From CALWPV01 sp045632125 (GTDB taxonomy: Bacteria; Bacillota; Clostridia; Lachnospirales; Bianqueaceae), in the NCBI GenBank assembly GCA_045632125.1, contig JAZQWC010000089.1, positions 124,001 through 188,000 on the forward strand: 64,000 nucleotides of DNA, in the 5' to 3' direction. Shown piece after piece: positions 23,907 through 32,082 of this stretch (the first letter of the stretch is position 1; each line of letters starts with the position of its first letter). The translations under genes and the position numbers were made by a program. The notes beneath the pieces were generated by a model that did not search any database, had not been told where the DNA came from, and saw only the letters and a program-made list of their open reading frames with translations.

Positions 23907-24481
23907 TTTTGGGCACCTCCTTTAGACTGAGGTGCTTTTTGTATGGTAAAAATAGTGAGGCTGATAATGGCAGCGATCAGCATCAGGGTGATGGAGGAGA
24001 AGTTCCAGGAGAAAATGTTGATGAGCAGCATGGCGATGCAGGAGCCGATCATGATGGAAAGGGGCAGCCACTTTTTCTGCATTTTGCGGATCATGGTGAT
24101 GGCAGCATCTAAAATGAGCAGTCCCACAGCGATTTTAATTCCTTTGAAGGCATTGGCAATCCAGAGGATTTCTAAAAATTGATTCAGAAACATAGAAATC
24201 ACATAGATAATGATAAAGGAAGGCAGTACTATGCCAAGGGTAGCAATCAGTGATCCAAGAAGGCCAGCCTGTTTGTATCCCACGAAGGTGGCGCAGTTGA
24301 TGGCAATGGGGCCGGGGGTGGATTCAGCGATCACTGTGATGTTCATCATTTCATCGTGGGTGAGCCATTTTTTTCGTTCTACACATTGGTTTTCGATGAG
24401 GGAGATCATGGCGTAGCCACCACCAAAGGTGAATAGACCGATCTTGGCAAAGGTAAGAAATAGATTCAGTAAAAGAGACAT
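23903..24481 (-). CDS. Chromate transporter family protein (CHR half-protein)
   Basis: 192 residues, a single CHR domain homologous to its neighbour: GLFTFGGGYAMISLIENQ and STPGPIAINCATFVGYKQAG are the equivalents of the motifs in the 23343 protein. The helices of the two proteins are expected to be in opposite membrane orientation, giving the two-half transporter. It is first in the operon. The start at 24481 has AGAAAGGAC upstream. The region ahead of it carries array E (24598-24951), which separates it from the divergent Nudix gene. Confidence 0.85.
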   Translation of the reverse strand: MSLLLNLFLTFAKIGLFTFGGGYAMISLIENQCVERKKWLTHDEMMNITVIAESTPGPIAINCATFVGYKQAGLLGSLIATLGIVLPSFIIIYVISMFLNQFLEILWIANAFKGIKIAVGLLILDAAITMIRKMQKKWLPLSIMIGSCIAMLLINIFSWNFSSITLMLIAAIISLTIFTIQKAPQSKGGAQK

Positions 24482-24572
24482 GGATTTTGTCCTTTCTAGA
24501 TAATAGTATTATTGTAGCATATTTTTGGTTTTGGTCAAGCGAAAGGAAAAGGGAAGCGTTCAGTTTGAGCGT

Positions 24573-24586
24573 TGTCATGACACTGT
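24573..24586 (+). repeat. 14-nt direct repeat, copy 1 (TGTCATGACACTGT)
   Basis: An exact second copy is at 24914-24927. The two bracket array E, 341 nt apart. TGTCATGACA is itself a 10-nt palindrome. Confidence 0.75.
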
Positions 24587-24597
24587 TTTGGAAATGG

Positions 24598-24951
24598 CTA
24601 CATGGTGAGGAACTCTGCGGAGGACGACCAGATAGTCTAAAGTGTAAATATCTACTGGGGGTGGCGCTTAAAAAACGTATACCATGGTCACATTTGAAGA
24701 ATGTCTATATGGTATAGGTCAACAGCATGAGTGACCAAGTAGTCAAAAAGAGAAATGTATACATGGTATGGTTTTAGAAAGTAGAATACCGTGTAGTAAA
24801 TATTTATGGTCAAAGGCTCAAGTGAAATAGACCATGTAGCATTGACTTTAGGATGAATAGGTCTGGAAAGGTTAACCATGTAGCAAATCACAGAATGACT
24901 GCAGGGTATATGATGTCATGACACTGTACCATGGAGTAGAAGATTATGGCA
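24598..24951. repeat. Inverted-arm tandem array E (10-18-10 units)
   Basis: Between the divergent chromate and Nudix genes, 10-nt arms of the type CTACATGGTN / NACCATGTAG recur with a constant 18-nt loop. Left arms start at 24598, 24652, 24705, 24759, 24802, 24846 and 24899; right arms start 28 nt after each. Start-to-start distances are 54, 53, 54, 43, 44 and 53. Pairing is imperfect: 7, 3, 7, 8, 7, 5 and 8 of 10 positions. The units at 24652 and 24846 are therefore supported mainly by register and by one good arm. A last left-like arm (GATTATGGCA, 24942) has no partner. Confidence 0.65.
24914..24927 (+). repeat. 14-nt direct repeat, copy 2 (TGTCATGACACTGT)
   Basis: Exact copy of 24573-24586, lying in the loop of the last complete unit of array E. 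Confidence 0.75.
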
Positions 24952-25004
24952 TGATCAAAAATGCAAAAACGAAAGTCGAAAGGTTAAAAAAATGCAGATC
25001 CCCC

Positions 25005-25035
25005 TTGACTTTCCTCTAACATCAAAGTATATAAT
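25005..25035 (+). promoter_or_regulatory. MerR-type promoter of the Nudix gene at 25068
   Basis: TTGACT, 19-nt spacer, TATAAT. The dyad ACTTT-N11-AAAGT overlaps the spacer. No MerR gene is adjacent, so any regulator acts in trans. Confidence 0.65.
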
Positions 25036-25067
25036 TACTTATCACGAATCATTACGAGGTAAACATC

Positions 25068-25589
25068 ATGGAGCTAACGGATATCTATAACAAAAACTGG
25101 GAAAAGACCGGTCGCATCATCGATCGGCATGACAGCAGCGTGATCCTCAGTGACGAGGAATACATTTTAGTCATCGGCTGCTGGGTGTTCAACAGCAAAA
25201 AGCAGATTCTGCTCACTAAGCGTTCGCCGGAGAAAAAGTTTGCGCCCAACCTGTGGGAGAACACCGGCGGCCATGCAGTAGCAGGAGAGACTGGTCCCGA
25301 AGCTATCGTACGTGAACTGGTTGAAGAAACCGGTATCGAAGCCAAACCCGAAGAAATGATCGAGATCGGTCGTGCTGTAAAGCCCGGTGCACTGGCTCTG
25401 GAATATGTTATATTCAAAGATGTACCGGCAGAAGATATCAAATTGCAGCCCGGCGAAACCTGCGAGGCCCGCTGGGTCAGCGAAGAAGAGTTTGATCATA
25501 TGATCGAAACCGGCGAAGTGGCTCCGTCGGTGGCCGCAGGTTTAGAACCTTTCCGAGAGGCCTTCAATAAGACATTGCATGAAAATTAA
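25068..25589 (+). CDS. Nudix hydrolase (paralogue of the 11671 protein)
   Basis: 173 residues with a complete Nudix box (AVAGETGPEAIVRELVEE, then TG). MELTDIYNKNWEKTGR, LWENTGGH and the C-terminal LQPGETCEARWVS match the layout of the Nudix protein at 11671-12192, to which it is clearly paralogous. It is a YfcD/IDI-like member; the substrate is unknown. It is transcribed alone from a promoter with 19-bp spacing and ends at a bidirectional terminator. The site GAGGTAAAC stands before the ATG. Confidence 0.85.
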   Translation: MELTDIYNKNWEKTGRIIDRHDSSVILSDEEYILVIGCWVFNSKKQILLTKRSPEKKFAPNLWENTGGHAVAGETGPEAIVRELVEETGIEAKPEEMIEIGRAVKPGALALEYVIFKDVPAEDIKLQPGETCEARWVSEEEFDHMIETGEVAPSVAAGLEPFREAFNKTLHEN

Positions 25590-25594
25590 AAAGC

Positions 25595-25624
25595 AAAGGG
25601 TGACCCCGACGGGCCACCCTTTTT
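25595..25624. terminator. Bidirectional terminator
   Basis: AAAGGGTG / CACCCTTT stem with T-rich tails on both strands, between the rightward Nudix gene and the leftward DUF11 gene. Confidence 0.8.
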
Positions 25625-25634
25625 CATATGCTGA

Positions 25635-26486
25635 TTAAATCGTTCCGGTCACTGTGATCACGGCCACACCGGGATCCACGATCCAAACTCCGGTGGTAGG
25701 ATCTTGGGTGTAGGTGGCGGCGGGGACGGTGATATTGCCGGGCACAGTGGCGAACTGACCGGTGGCTTCATTATAGGTGTAGTTAGCCGGAGAGGTCCAA
25801 ACAGCACCATTGTAGGTCACCGTCAGATTCGACAGGATCGGATCGAAGGTGTCAGTCACCACCACAGCATCGGTGGCATCGGCGGGAACATTACCGGTGT
25901 TCTGAATCACAAAGGTATAGGTCAGCTGGCTGTTTTCGGTGACGGTAGTGGGAGATACTGACTTAGTGATAGTCAGTCGAGGCTCGGCCTCGGCAGAAAC
26001 AGTTTCAGTGGCAGTCAGGGGCGTTATACCACCGCCATTGATGGTCACGGTGTTAACAATAGTGCCCTCCACGTTTAGCGGGGCAAAATTATTGGCCCGG
26101 GCTGCATAGAGAATGGTGGTAGTGCCACCGGCAGGAACGTTAATACCGGAAATCACCAAAGGTGGTCCAATCGTTACTGCGGGAGCGGGCTGCAATACGC
26201 CGTCAATAAAATAGCGGACTGAACCAACTATATAATCCAGCGGCTGCAGAGTAGAGGTGCCCAAAGTATATGCACCTAAATCATCGGTGATGGTAAGTCC
26301 GGTGAAGGCGATGGTGCCGGAGTTCACAATATTCACCGCATAGGTGACATCGGAACCGGGAGAATATCGATCGTACACTGCGGTCTTGGTGGTAGATAGT
26401 ACCTCCAAAATCTCACCGGTGGTGATATTGGAGTTAACGGTACCGCCGCTGTAGGATAGGGTTGCCTGGTTGAAAAAAGTTGCCAT
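25635..26486 (-). CDS. DUF11-repeat protein without signal peptide
   Basis: 283 residues, rich in Thr, Val, Asn and Gly, almost without Lys. It begins MATFFNQATLSYSGG, a start I associate with a family of clostridial DUF11 proteins. Two DUF11-type beta-sandwich repeats are seen (TAVYDRYSPGSDVTYAVNIV and LTITKSVSPTTVTENSQLTY), each with the xNxGxxxxxxxxxxD pattern. There is no signal peptide, membrane helix or sorting signal, odd for a domain usually found on the cell surface; a spore-coat or lysis-released role is possible. AGAAAGGAGG precedes the ATG at 26486. Confidence 0.75.
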   Translation of the reverse strand: MATFFNQATLSYSGGTVNSNITTGEILEVLSTTKTAVYDRYSPGSDVTYAVNIVNSGTIAFTGLTITDDLGAYTLGTSTLQPLDYIVGSVRYFIDGVLQPAPAVTIGPPLVISGINVPAGGTTTILYAARANNFAPLNVEGTIVNTVTINGGGITPLTATETVSAEAEPRLTITKSVSPTTVTENSQLTYTFVIQNTGNVPADATDAVVVTDTFDPILSNLTVTYNGAVWTSPANYTYNEATGQFATVPGNITVPAATYTQDPTTGVWIVDPGVAVITVTGTI

Positions 26487-26501
26487 AATGATCCTCCTTT
26501 C

Positions 26502-26558
26502 TTGACAGGGAGGCCGACAGGTGGCGAAGGACAAATATGCTGCCGGTCCTCCTGTCAA
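26502..26558 (-). promoter_or_regulatory. Structured leader of the DUF11 gene
   Basis: TTGACAGG / CCTGTCAA (8 bp) continues inward as AGG/CCT and CCG/CGG with single-base bulges. The stem lies about 16 nt before the start codon on the minus strand. It could be a stabilising 5' stem or a regulatory leader; I recognise no known riboswitch. Confidence 0.55.
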
Positions 26559-26631
26559 CTTAGTATATGCCGGGCGGAGGCAAAGTGTATCTAAGGAGTA
26601 TGAAAAGGTTGGAATGTTTTATCTAAACCAC

Positions 26632-26661
26632 TTGTAAAACCCTACCCGAAAAAGGTATAAT
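26632..26661 (+). promoter_or_regulatory. Sigma-A promoter of the udp-deoB-deoC operon
   Basis: TTGTAA, 18-nt spacer, TATAAT, 37 nt before the udp start. Confidence 0.65.
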
Positions 26662-26698
26662 AGGAACATATAATTGTAAATAATCGGAGGTAACTACC

Positions 26699-27481
26699 AT
26701 GCATAAATACACTGGAGCCGAAAAAGGCTTGCAATATCATTTACAGATCTGTCCCGGCGATGTAGGCCGTTATGTGATCCTGCCCGGCGATCCCAAGCGC
26801 TGCGCCAAGATCGCTGCCCACTTCGATAACGCGGAGCTCATCGCTGACAGCCGCGAATACGTAACCTACACCGGCTACCTGGACGGCGAAAAGGTAAGCG
26901 TAACTTCCACCGGTATTGGAGGCCCCTCTGCTTCCATCGCCATGGAAGAGCTGGTACGCTGCGGTGCCGACACCTTCATTCGTGTGGGTACCTGCGGTGG
27001 TATGGACCTGAACGTAATGGGCGGTGACGTTGTTATCGCCACCGGCGCTATTCGTATGGAGGGTACCAGCAAAGAATACGCTCCCATCGAGTTTCCCGCT
27101 GTGGCCGATCTGGAGGTAACCAACGCCCTGGTACAGGCCGCCAAACAGCTGGGCCTGCGCTATCACACCGGCGTGGTACAGTGCAAAGATGCCTTCTACG
27201 GCCAGCACGAACCTACAAAAATGCCCGTTAGCTACGAACTGCTGAACAAATGGGAGGCCTGGAAACGTCTGGGATGCAAAGCCTCCGAAATGGAATCTGC
27301 CGCCCTGTTTATCGTAGCCAGCCACCTGGGCGTACGCTGCGGTTCCGACTTCCTGGCCGTGGCGAACCAGGAACGCGCCGCTGCCGGCTTGGAAAACCCC
27401 GCCGTGCACGACACCGAAGACGCCATCCGCGTGGGCATTCAGGCCCTGCGCAACCTCATCAAGGCGGACCGCGAACAATGA
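26699..27481 (+). CDS. udp: Uridine phosphorylase
   Basis: 260 residues. The family signature is complete: YVILPGDPKRCAKIA (phosphate-binding Gly and Arg), STGIGGPSASIAMEEL, IRVGTCGG and CKASEMESAALF, the ribose-binding Glu-Met-Glu. The EFPAVADLEVTNALVQAA stretch matches bacterial Udp closely. It splits uridine (and some deoxyuridine) to base and (deoxy)ribose-1-phosphate, which DeoB converts to the 5-phosphate. It is the first gene of the operon, overlapping deoB by 4 nt. Confidence 0.9.
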   Translation: MHKYTGAEKGLQYHLQICPGDVGRYVILPGDPKRCAKIAAHFDNAELIADSREYVTYTGYLDGEKVSVTSTGIGGPSASIAMEELVRCGADTFIRVGTCGGMDLNVMGGDVVIATGAIRMEGTSKEYAPIEFPAVADLEVTNALVQAAKQLGLRYHTGVVQCKDAFYGQHEPTKMPVSYELLNKWEAWKRLGCKASEMESAALFIVASHLGVRCGSDFLAVANQERAAAGLENPAVHDTEDAIRVGIQALRNLIKADREQ

Positions 27482-28668
27482 GCCGTTTTAAACGAATCTT
27501 CACCATCGTCATCGACTCGCTGGGCATAGGCGAAGCGGCGGACGCCGCCAAGTATGGCGATGCGGGTACCGATACCTTAGGGCATATTGCCGACGCAGTG
27601 GGAAACCTGCAGATCCCCAACCTACAAAGACTGGGTATGGCAAATCTGCATCCGCTGAGCGGAGTGGAGCCAGTGGCTCAGCCTTTGGGATATTTTATGA
27701 AAATGAACGAGGCCAGCGTGGGCAAAGATACCATGACCGGCCATTGGGAAATGATGGGTCTGCATATTACTACGCCCTTTAAGACCTTTACCGACACCGG
27801 TTTTCCTAAAGAATTATTGGATGAATTGTCTCGCCGTACAGGCCGCATTATCATCGGAAATAAGAGTGCCAGCGGCACCGAAATTTTAGATGAACTGGCA
27901 GAAGAAGAGATCGCCACCGGCCATATGATTGTATACACTTCGGCGGACTCGGTACTGCAGATCTGCGGTAACGAGGAGACCTTTGGTCTGGATGAACTGT
28001 ATCGCTGCTGCGAGATCGCCCGTGAGATCACCATGAAGGATGAATGGAAGGTGGGCCGCATCATTGCTCGCCCTTATGTGGGACGAAGAAAAGGTGAGTT
28101 CAAACGAACCAGTAATCGTCATGACTATGCACTGAAACCCTATGGTAAAACAGCACTGGATGCTTTGAAAGCTGCGGGTTATGATGTAATTTCCGTAGGA
28201 AAGATCAACGATATCTTTGACACCGAAGGAATCACGGCAGCACATAAATCAAAAAGCTCTGTGCATGGCATGGAGCAGACCATCCAGCTTGCCCAGACTG
28301 ATTTTGAAGGTCTGTGCTTTGTGAATCTGGTGGATTTTGATGCTCTGTGGGGCCATCGCCGCGATGTAAAGGGCTATGCGGAGGAACTGGAAAAGTTCGA
28401 TGTGAAGTTGGGAGAACTGATGCAGCAGCTGCGGGAGGATGATCTGCTGATGATCACGGCTGATCATGGTAACGATCCCACCCACATCGGTACCGATCAT
28501 ACCAGAGAAAAAGTTCCCTTTATTGCATGGTCACCGTCCATGAGAGGAAGCGGACACCTGGCTGATGCTCAGAACTTTGGAACTGTAGGTGCCACCATTG
28601 CCGAGAACTTTGAAGTATTTATGCCGGAGGGCACCATTGGAAGTTCTATTTTGAATCAATTAATATAA
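27478..28668 (+). CDS. deoB: Phosphopentomutase
   Basis: 396 residues, the usual length. Metal and active-site blocks of the alkaline-phosphatase superfamily are visible: IDSLGIGEAADA, DTLGHIAD, GHWEMMG (after the phosphorylated Thr in KDTMTGHWE), NLVDFDALWGHRRD and TADHGNDPT. It interconverts (deoxy)ribose 1- and 5-phosphates. The start is fixed by the ATGA overlap with udp; the frame is open further upstream, but only inside udp. It feeds deoC, which follows after 13 nt. Confidence 0.95.
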   Translation: MSRFKRIFTIVIDSLGIGEAADAAKYGDAGTDTLGHIADAVGNLQIPNLQRLGMANLHPLSGVEPVAQPLGYFMKMNEASVGKDTMTGHWEMMGLHITTPFKTFTDTGFPKELLDELSRRTGRIIIGNKSASGTEILDELAEEEIATGHMIVYTSADSVLQICGNEETFGLDELYRCCEIAREITMKDEWKVGRIIARPYVGRRKGEFKRTSNRHDYALKPYGKTALDALKAAGYDVISVGKINDIFDTEGITAAHKSKSSVHGMEQTIQLAQTDFEGLCFVNLVDFDALWGHRRDVKGYAEELEKFDVKLGELMQQLREDDLLMITADHGNDPTHIGTDHTREKVPFIAWSPSMRGSGHLADAQNFGTVGATIAENFEVFMPEGTIGSSILNQLI

Positions 28669-28681
28669 GGAGATTTTTGTT

Positions 28682-29350
28682 ATGAATATTCAGGATATTA
28701 TGAATAAAGTAGACCACACTTTGCTGGGTCAGGCCGCAACCTGGGAGGAGATCCGTCAGATTTTGGACGATGCCATGAAGTATGAAACTGCTTCTGCCTG
28801 CATTCCTGCTTCTTATGTAAAACAGGCGGCTGAATATGTACAGGGTAAGCTGCCCATTTGCACCGTAATCGGCTTTCCCAATGGTTACAGCACCACTGCT
28901 ACTAAGGTGTTTGAAACAAAGGATGCCATTGCCAATGGTGCTGCTGAGATCGACATGGTAATCAACGTGGGTATGCTGAAGGATCAGCGCTACGAGGAAC
29001 TGGAAGCAGAGATCCGTCAGATCCACGAGGCCTGTGATGGAAAGATTTTGAAGGTGATCATCGAGACCTGTCTGCTGACCGATGAAGAGAAGATCAAGAT
29101 GTGTGAGATCGTGACCAAGGCCGGAGCGGAATTTATTAAGACTTCCACCGGTTTTAGCACTGCCGGTGCTACTTTCGATGATGTAGCCCTGATGCGTAAG
29201 CACGTTGGCCCTGAGGTTCAGGTGAAGGCTGCCGGTGGCATTTCTTCTTTTGATGATGCGGAGAAGTTCGTCGAACTTGGCGCTGCGCGCCTGGGCACCA
29301 GCCGTTTGGTAAAAATCATGAAGAACAGCGATAACGGAGCTGGTTATTAA
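28682..29350 (+). CDS. deoC: Deoxyribose-phosphate aldolase
   Basis: 222 residues. TIM-barrel aldolase blocks: NKVDHTLLG, VCTVIGFPNG-like CTVIGFPNGYSTT, EIDMVINVGMLK, the Schiff-base lysine in AEFIKTSTGF and VKAAGGI. It cleaves 2-deoxyribose 5-phosphate to acetaldehyde and glyceraldehyde 3-phosphate. It is third in the operon after deoB (13-nt gap with AAGGAG), completing the pathway from pyrimidine nucleosides into glycolysis. Confidence 0.95.
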   Translation: MNIQDIMNKVDHTLLGQAATWEEIRQILDDAMKYETASACIPASYVKQAAEYVQGKLPICTVIGFPNGYSTTATKVFETKDAIANGAAEIDMVINVGMLKDQRYEELEAEIRQIHEACDGKILKVIIETCLLTDEEKIKMCEIVTKAGAEFIKTSTGFSTAGATFDDVALMRKHVGPEVQVKAAGGISSFDDAEKFVELGAARLGTSRLVKIMKNSDNGAGY

Positions 29351-29352
29351 TT

Positions 29353-30324
29353 ATGAAACAGTACGATATTTTAGCCCTGGGCGAGTGCTTGGTGGATTTG
29401 GTTTGCACGGAAGCAGACGGTAAGATTTTTATGGAGGGCAATCCCGGTGGTGCCCCGGCCAACGTGCTGGCGATGGCGGCAAAGCTTGGAAAGCAGACGG
29501 CGCTGATCAGCAAGGTGGGACAGGATAATTTTGGTCCGTTTTTGTGCGGTCATGTGGCTGCGGCCGGTATTGATACCGATTATATTGTGATGGATACAGA
29601 GCATCCCACTACTTTGGCGATCGTGAAGCTGGATGAGACTGGTAACCGGAGCTTTAGTTTTTATCGGGATCGCAGTGCCGATGTTATGCTCAGCGAGGAG
29701 GAATTGCCGAAGGAGGCAATTGCTTCGACTAAGGTGCTGCAGTTTGGTTCGCTGTCGCTGGTGTGTGAACCGGTGCGTTCTGCTACTTTTGCTGCTTTGG
29801 CGTTGGCAAAGGAGGCCGGTGTGAAGGTGGCCTATGATCCTAACTGGCGGCCGCCGCTGTGGCCTAGCGAGGAAGCGGGTCGTGCGATGATGCTGCGGGG
29901 CATGGAGTATGCGAACTATGTAAAGGTTTCTGACGAGGAAGTTGTGCTTCTGACCGGTGAGACCGACCTGAAGGCTGGTGCGGAGAAGCTTTTGGCTGCG
30001 TATCCGATGGAGTTCTTGGCGGTGACCATGGGCCCGGCGGGTAGTATGGTGTTTAACCGTAAGGCTTCGGCCTTTGCTCCGGCGTACAAGATCGACTGTG
30101 TGGATACCACCGGTGCGGGCGATGCTTTCTGGGGTGCTGCGCTGACATATATTTTGGAAGGTTCTAAGTCTGTTGGGGAGTATTCTGCTGAGGAACTGCG
30201 TGCCTTGGCTGACTTTGCCAATGCGGGCGGCAGTTTGGCTTCCACGAAGAAGGGCGCAATTCCTGCGATGCCCAGCCGAGAGGCGATGCTGGAAGCGGTT
30301 GAAAGCGGCGAGCGGATTTTATAA
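29353..30324 (+). CDS. PfkB family sugar kinase (fructokinase-like)
   Basis: 323 residues. Ribokinase-fold marks: GECLVDLVC, the di-Gly hinge NPGGAPANVLAMAAKLG and the catalytic DTTGAGDAFWGA with the anion hole. The pattern GxPGGAPANVA with FYRDRSADVML is that of bacterial fructokinases. Its place 2 nt after deoC suggests it may act on ribose or deoxyribose in the same salvage route instead. It is the last gene of the udp-deoB-deoC operon, followed by a weak hairpin. Confidence 0.8.
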   Translation: MKQYDILALGECLVDLVCTEADGKIFMEGNPGGAPANVLAMAAKLGKQTALISKVGQDNFGPFLCGHVAAAGIDTDYIVMDTEHPTTLAIVKLDETGNRSFSFYRDRSADVMLSEEELPKEAIASTKVLQFGSLSLVCEPVRSATFAALALAKEAGVKVAYDPNWRPPLWPSEEAGRAMMLRGMEYANYVKVSDEEVVLLTGETDLKAGAEKLLAAYPMEFLAVTMGPAGSMVFNRKASAFAPAYKIDCVDTTGAGDAFWGAALTYILEGSKSVGEYSAEELRALADFANAGGSLASTKKGAIPAMPSREAMLEAVESGERIL

Positions 30325-30339
30325 TTGAATTTGTGATTG

Positions 30340-30386
30340 GGTAGCCTTGGGGGGCGGCTTTTGTCCTGCTAGGGCTACCTGATTTT
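30340..30386 (+). terminator. Weak terminator after the sugar kinase gene
   Basis: GGTAGCC / GGCTACC stem with a long loop and a short T-rich tail (TGATTTT), 16 nt after the stop. Confidence 0.5.
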
Positions 30387-30443
30387 GCATTTGGGCCACC
30401 AATAGAGGTCGTCAATTGCGGTATTATTTCATGAGGGTGAAAA

Positions 30444-31487
30444 ATGAACTACGATAAGATCGTTATTTGTTTAGATATGGCGGGCTGCCCCAACCGGTGT
30501 AAGCATTGTTGGGTGGGACATTGGCCGAACGGAAAGCTGACAGAGGTGGATTTACGGTACGTGGCTGATCAGTTTCGTTCCTATACATCAAGTCTGGTGG
30601 TGGATGATTGGTATAGGGAACCGGATTACCGTGATAACTATCGGGAAATGTGGGAGCTGTGTCAGGAGCTATCGGATGAGCACGAAGAACATTATGAGTT
30701 AGCCAGTTTCTGGAGATTGGTGAGGGATGAATCATATGCCGATTGGCTGGTCGAGCGTGGTGTGAAGAAAGTACAGCTGACATTGTTTGGTGGTCGGGAA
30801 AAGACAGATTATTATGTGGGACGCCGCGGAGCCTACGATGAGATCCTAAAATCAATTGATATTTTGTTAGAACATAAAATGGTACCGCGTATTCAATTTT
30901 TTGTAAATCAGGATACGGTGGTCGAGCTGCCGAAGGTGGAAAAGCTGATCGATGAACTGCGATTGGAAGAACGATGCCGAGCGTTAGGAGAAGAGTTTGT
31001 TTTCTTTATGCATCAGGGTGACTGTGATGGTGAAAACGAGCAGTTTTATGATATATGGATCACACCGAAGGATATAAAGCAGTTATCCAAACGTATGGTG
31101 GGCTGGACTCTGAAACATTTTGAGGCCTCTAACTTGGATGAAGTATTTGGTAGAACAGAAGAAGAGTTATACCATGAATTGACAACAGATACCTCCACTC
31201 AGGAGTTGGCAGAAAAGGAGCCGGTTTTCTTTGTGGATCAGTATTTGAATGTGTATCCAAATCGATCGACACCGCGTGATTATTGGTGTTTGGGAAATTT
31301 GAAAACAGATGGGGTCGAGAATATATTGAAAAATTATGCTGAAAACAAAAGTCCTGCGCAGCAGGCGCGTCTAACAGTGCCAATTTGTGAAATAGTAAAA
31401 AAAGTGGGAAATCCTGAGAGTCAGCGCCTGTTTACCAAGGGCGATTATGTGGACTATGTGTTGAATCAGTATTGTAAGAAGAATTGA
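30444..31487 (+). CDS. Radical SAM protein
   Basis: 347 residues. A CxxxCxxC motif (C15, C19, C22 in GCPNRCKHCW) binds the 4Fe-4S cluster that cleaves SAM. VKKVQLTLFGG and MVPRIQFFVNQ fit the barrel strands. The C-terminus has scattered cysteines (DYWCLGNL, VPICEIV) but no clear SPASM CxxC pattern. The substrate is unknown; no peptide precursor or partner gene is adjacent. Base composition starts to become AT-rich within this gene, the beginning of a run of small accessory genes. Confidence 0.8.
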   Translation: MNYDKIVICLDMAGCPNRCKHCWVGHWPNGKLTEVDLRYVADQFRSYTSSLVVDDWYREPDYRDNYREMWELCQELSDEHEEHYELASFWRLVRDESYADWLVERGVKKVQLTLFGGREKTDYYVGRRGAYDEILKSIDILLEHKMVPRIQFFVNQDTVVELPKVEKLIDELRLEERCRALGEEFVFFMHQGDCDGENEQFYDIWITPKDIKQLSKRMVGWTLKHFEASNLDEVFGRTEEELYHELTTDTSTQELAEKEPVFFVDQYLNVYPNRSTPRDYWCLGNLKTDGVENILKNYAENKSPAQQARLTVPICEIVKKVGNPESQRLFTKGDYVDYVLNQYCKKN

Positions 31488-31535
31488 AAAGAAAATGCAA
31501 TTCAATAACGATAAATAAATATACGGAGGGAAAAT

Positions 31536-31562
31536 ATGAGAAAGTGGGTTGTGGAAGATTGA
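31536..31562 (+). CDS. Possible 8-codon leader or remnant ORF
   Basis: ATG at 31536 with a strong site (CGGAGGG, 6 nt upstream) encodes only MRKWVVED before TGA. It may be a remnant of a deleted gene or a short leader ahead of the Nudix gene. There is no attenuator-like hairpin nearby. Confidence 0.25.
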   Translation: MRKWVVED

Positions 31563-31606
31563 AGTGGAGATAGTTGGTTTAAGCATAAAAGGAGTGAGCA
31601 ATTATC

Positions 31607-32071
31607 ATGGAACGTATGGTGAGAAATGCTGCTAAGGCATTGATTATTAAAGATGGTAAAATGTTGGCGATTAAACTCAAAGATGAACAGGACGAATGGT
31701 ATATCATGCCCGGCGGCGGACAAGATGTTGAGGAAATCTTACCCGAGACTGTTTGCAGAGAGGTGGCAGAAGAACTGGGTTTGCAGGTGGAAGTAAAGGA
31801 TTTGGTGTTTGTCATAGAAGGCGTGCATGGAGAAAGCTTTCATCGGGTTGATCTTGTGTTTTTGTGTGAATACATAGGAAAGATCGAAAATGCTGTTTTG
31901 CAAAGTGACACCTATCAGGTCGGATACGATTGGCTTGATATCAAAAGTTTAAATACCACGCCGCTATATCCTTCTAAACTGCGCAGACAAATTATGAATC
32001 TGTATGAAGGGAAAGCATATAAGGTGTATTTGGGAAATGAAGAAATGGGAGATCCGGAAGTAGTGGATTGA
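31607..32071 (+). CDS. Nudix hydrolase
   Basis: 154 residues with a complete Nudix box (G-x5-E-x7-REV-x-EE-x-G; GQDVEEILPETVCREVAEE). ALIIKDGKMLAIKLKD leads into the box, and LVFLCEYIG follows, as in MutT/ADP-ribose-type proteins of Bacillota. The substrate is unknown. AAAGGAG lies 12 nt before the ATG, slightly far. The next gene begins about 11 nt downstream, so this Nudix protein, the kinase and the serine hydrolase probably form one transcript. Confidence 0.8.
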   Translation: MERMVRNAAKALIIKDGKMLAIKLKDEQDEWYIMPGGGQDVEEILPETVCREVAEELGLQVEVKDLVFVIEGVHGESFHRVDLVFLCEYIGKIENAVLQSDTYQVGYDWLDIKSLNTTPLYPSKLRRQIMNLYEGKAYKVYLGNEEMGDPEVVD

Positions 32072-32082
32072 GAAGGAATATC

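Noticed and set aside
24541..25000. Degraded coding gene between the chromate and Nudix genes
   Set aside because: No frame of useful length or recognisable protein fragment on either strand; the structure is explained better by the inverted-arm array.
26502..26558. Known riboswitch or T-box before the DUF11 gene
   Set aside because: A single bulged stem without the conserved cores of any riboswitch class I know; recorded only as a structured leader.
26741..27478. Long open frame on the minus strand opposite udp
   Set aside because: It is antisense to a well-conserved gene, has no ribosome site and encodes no recognisable domain; it arises from the codon use of udp.
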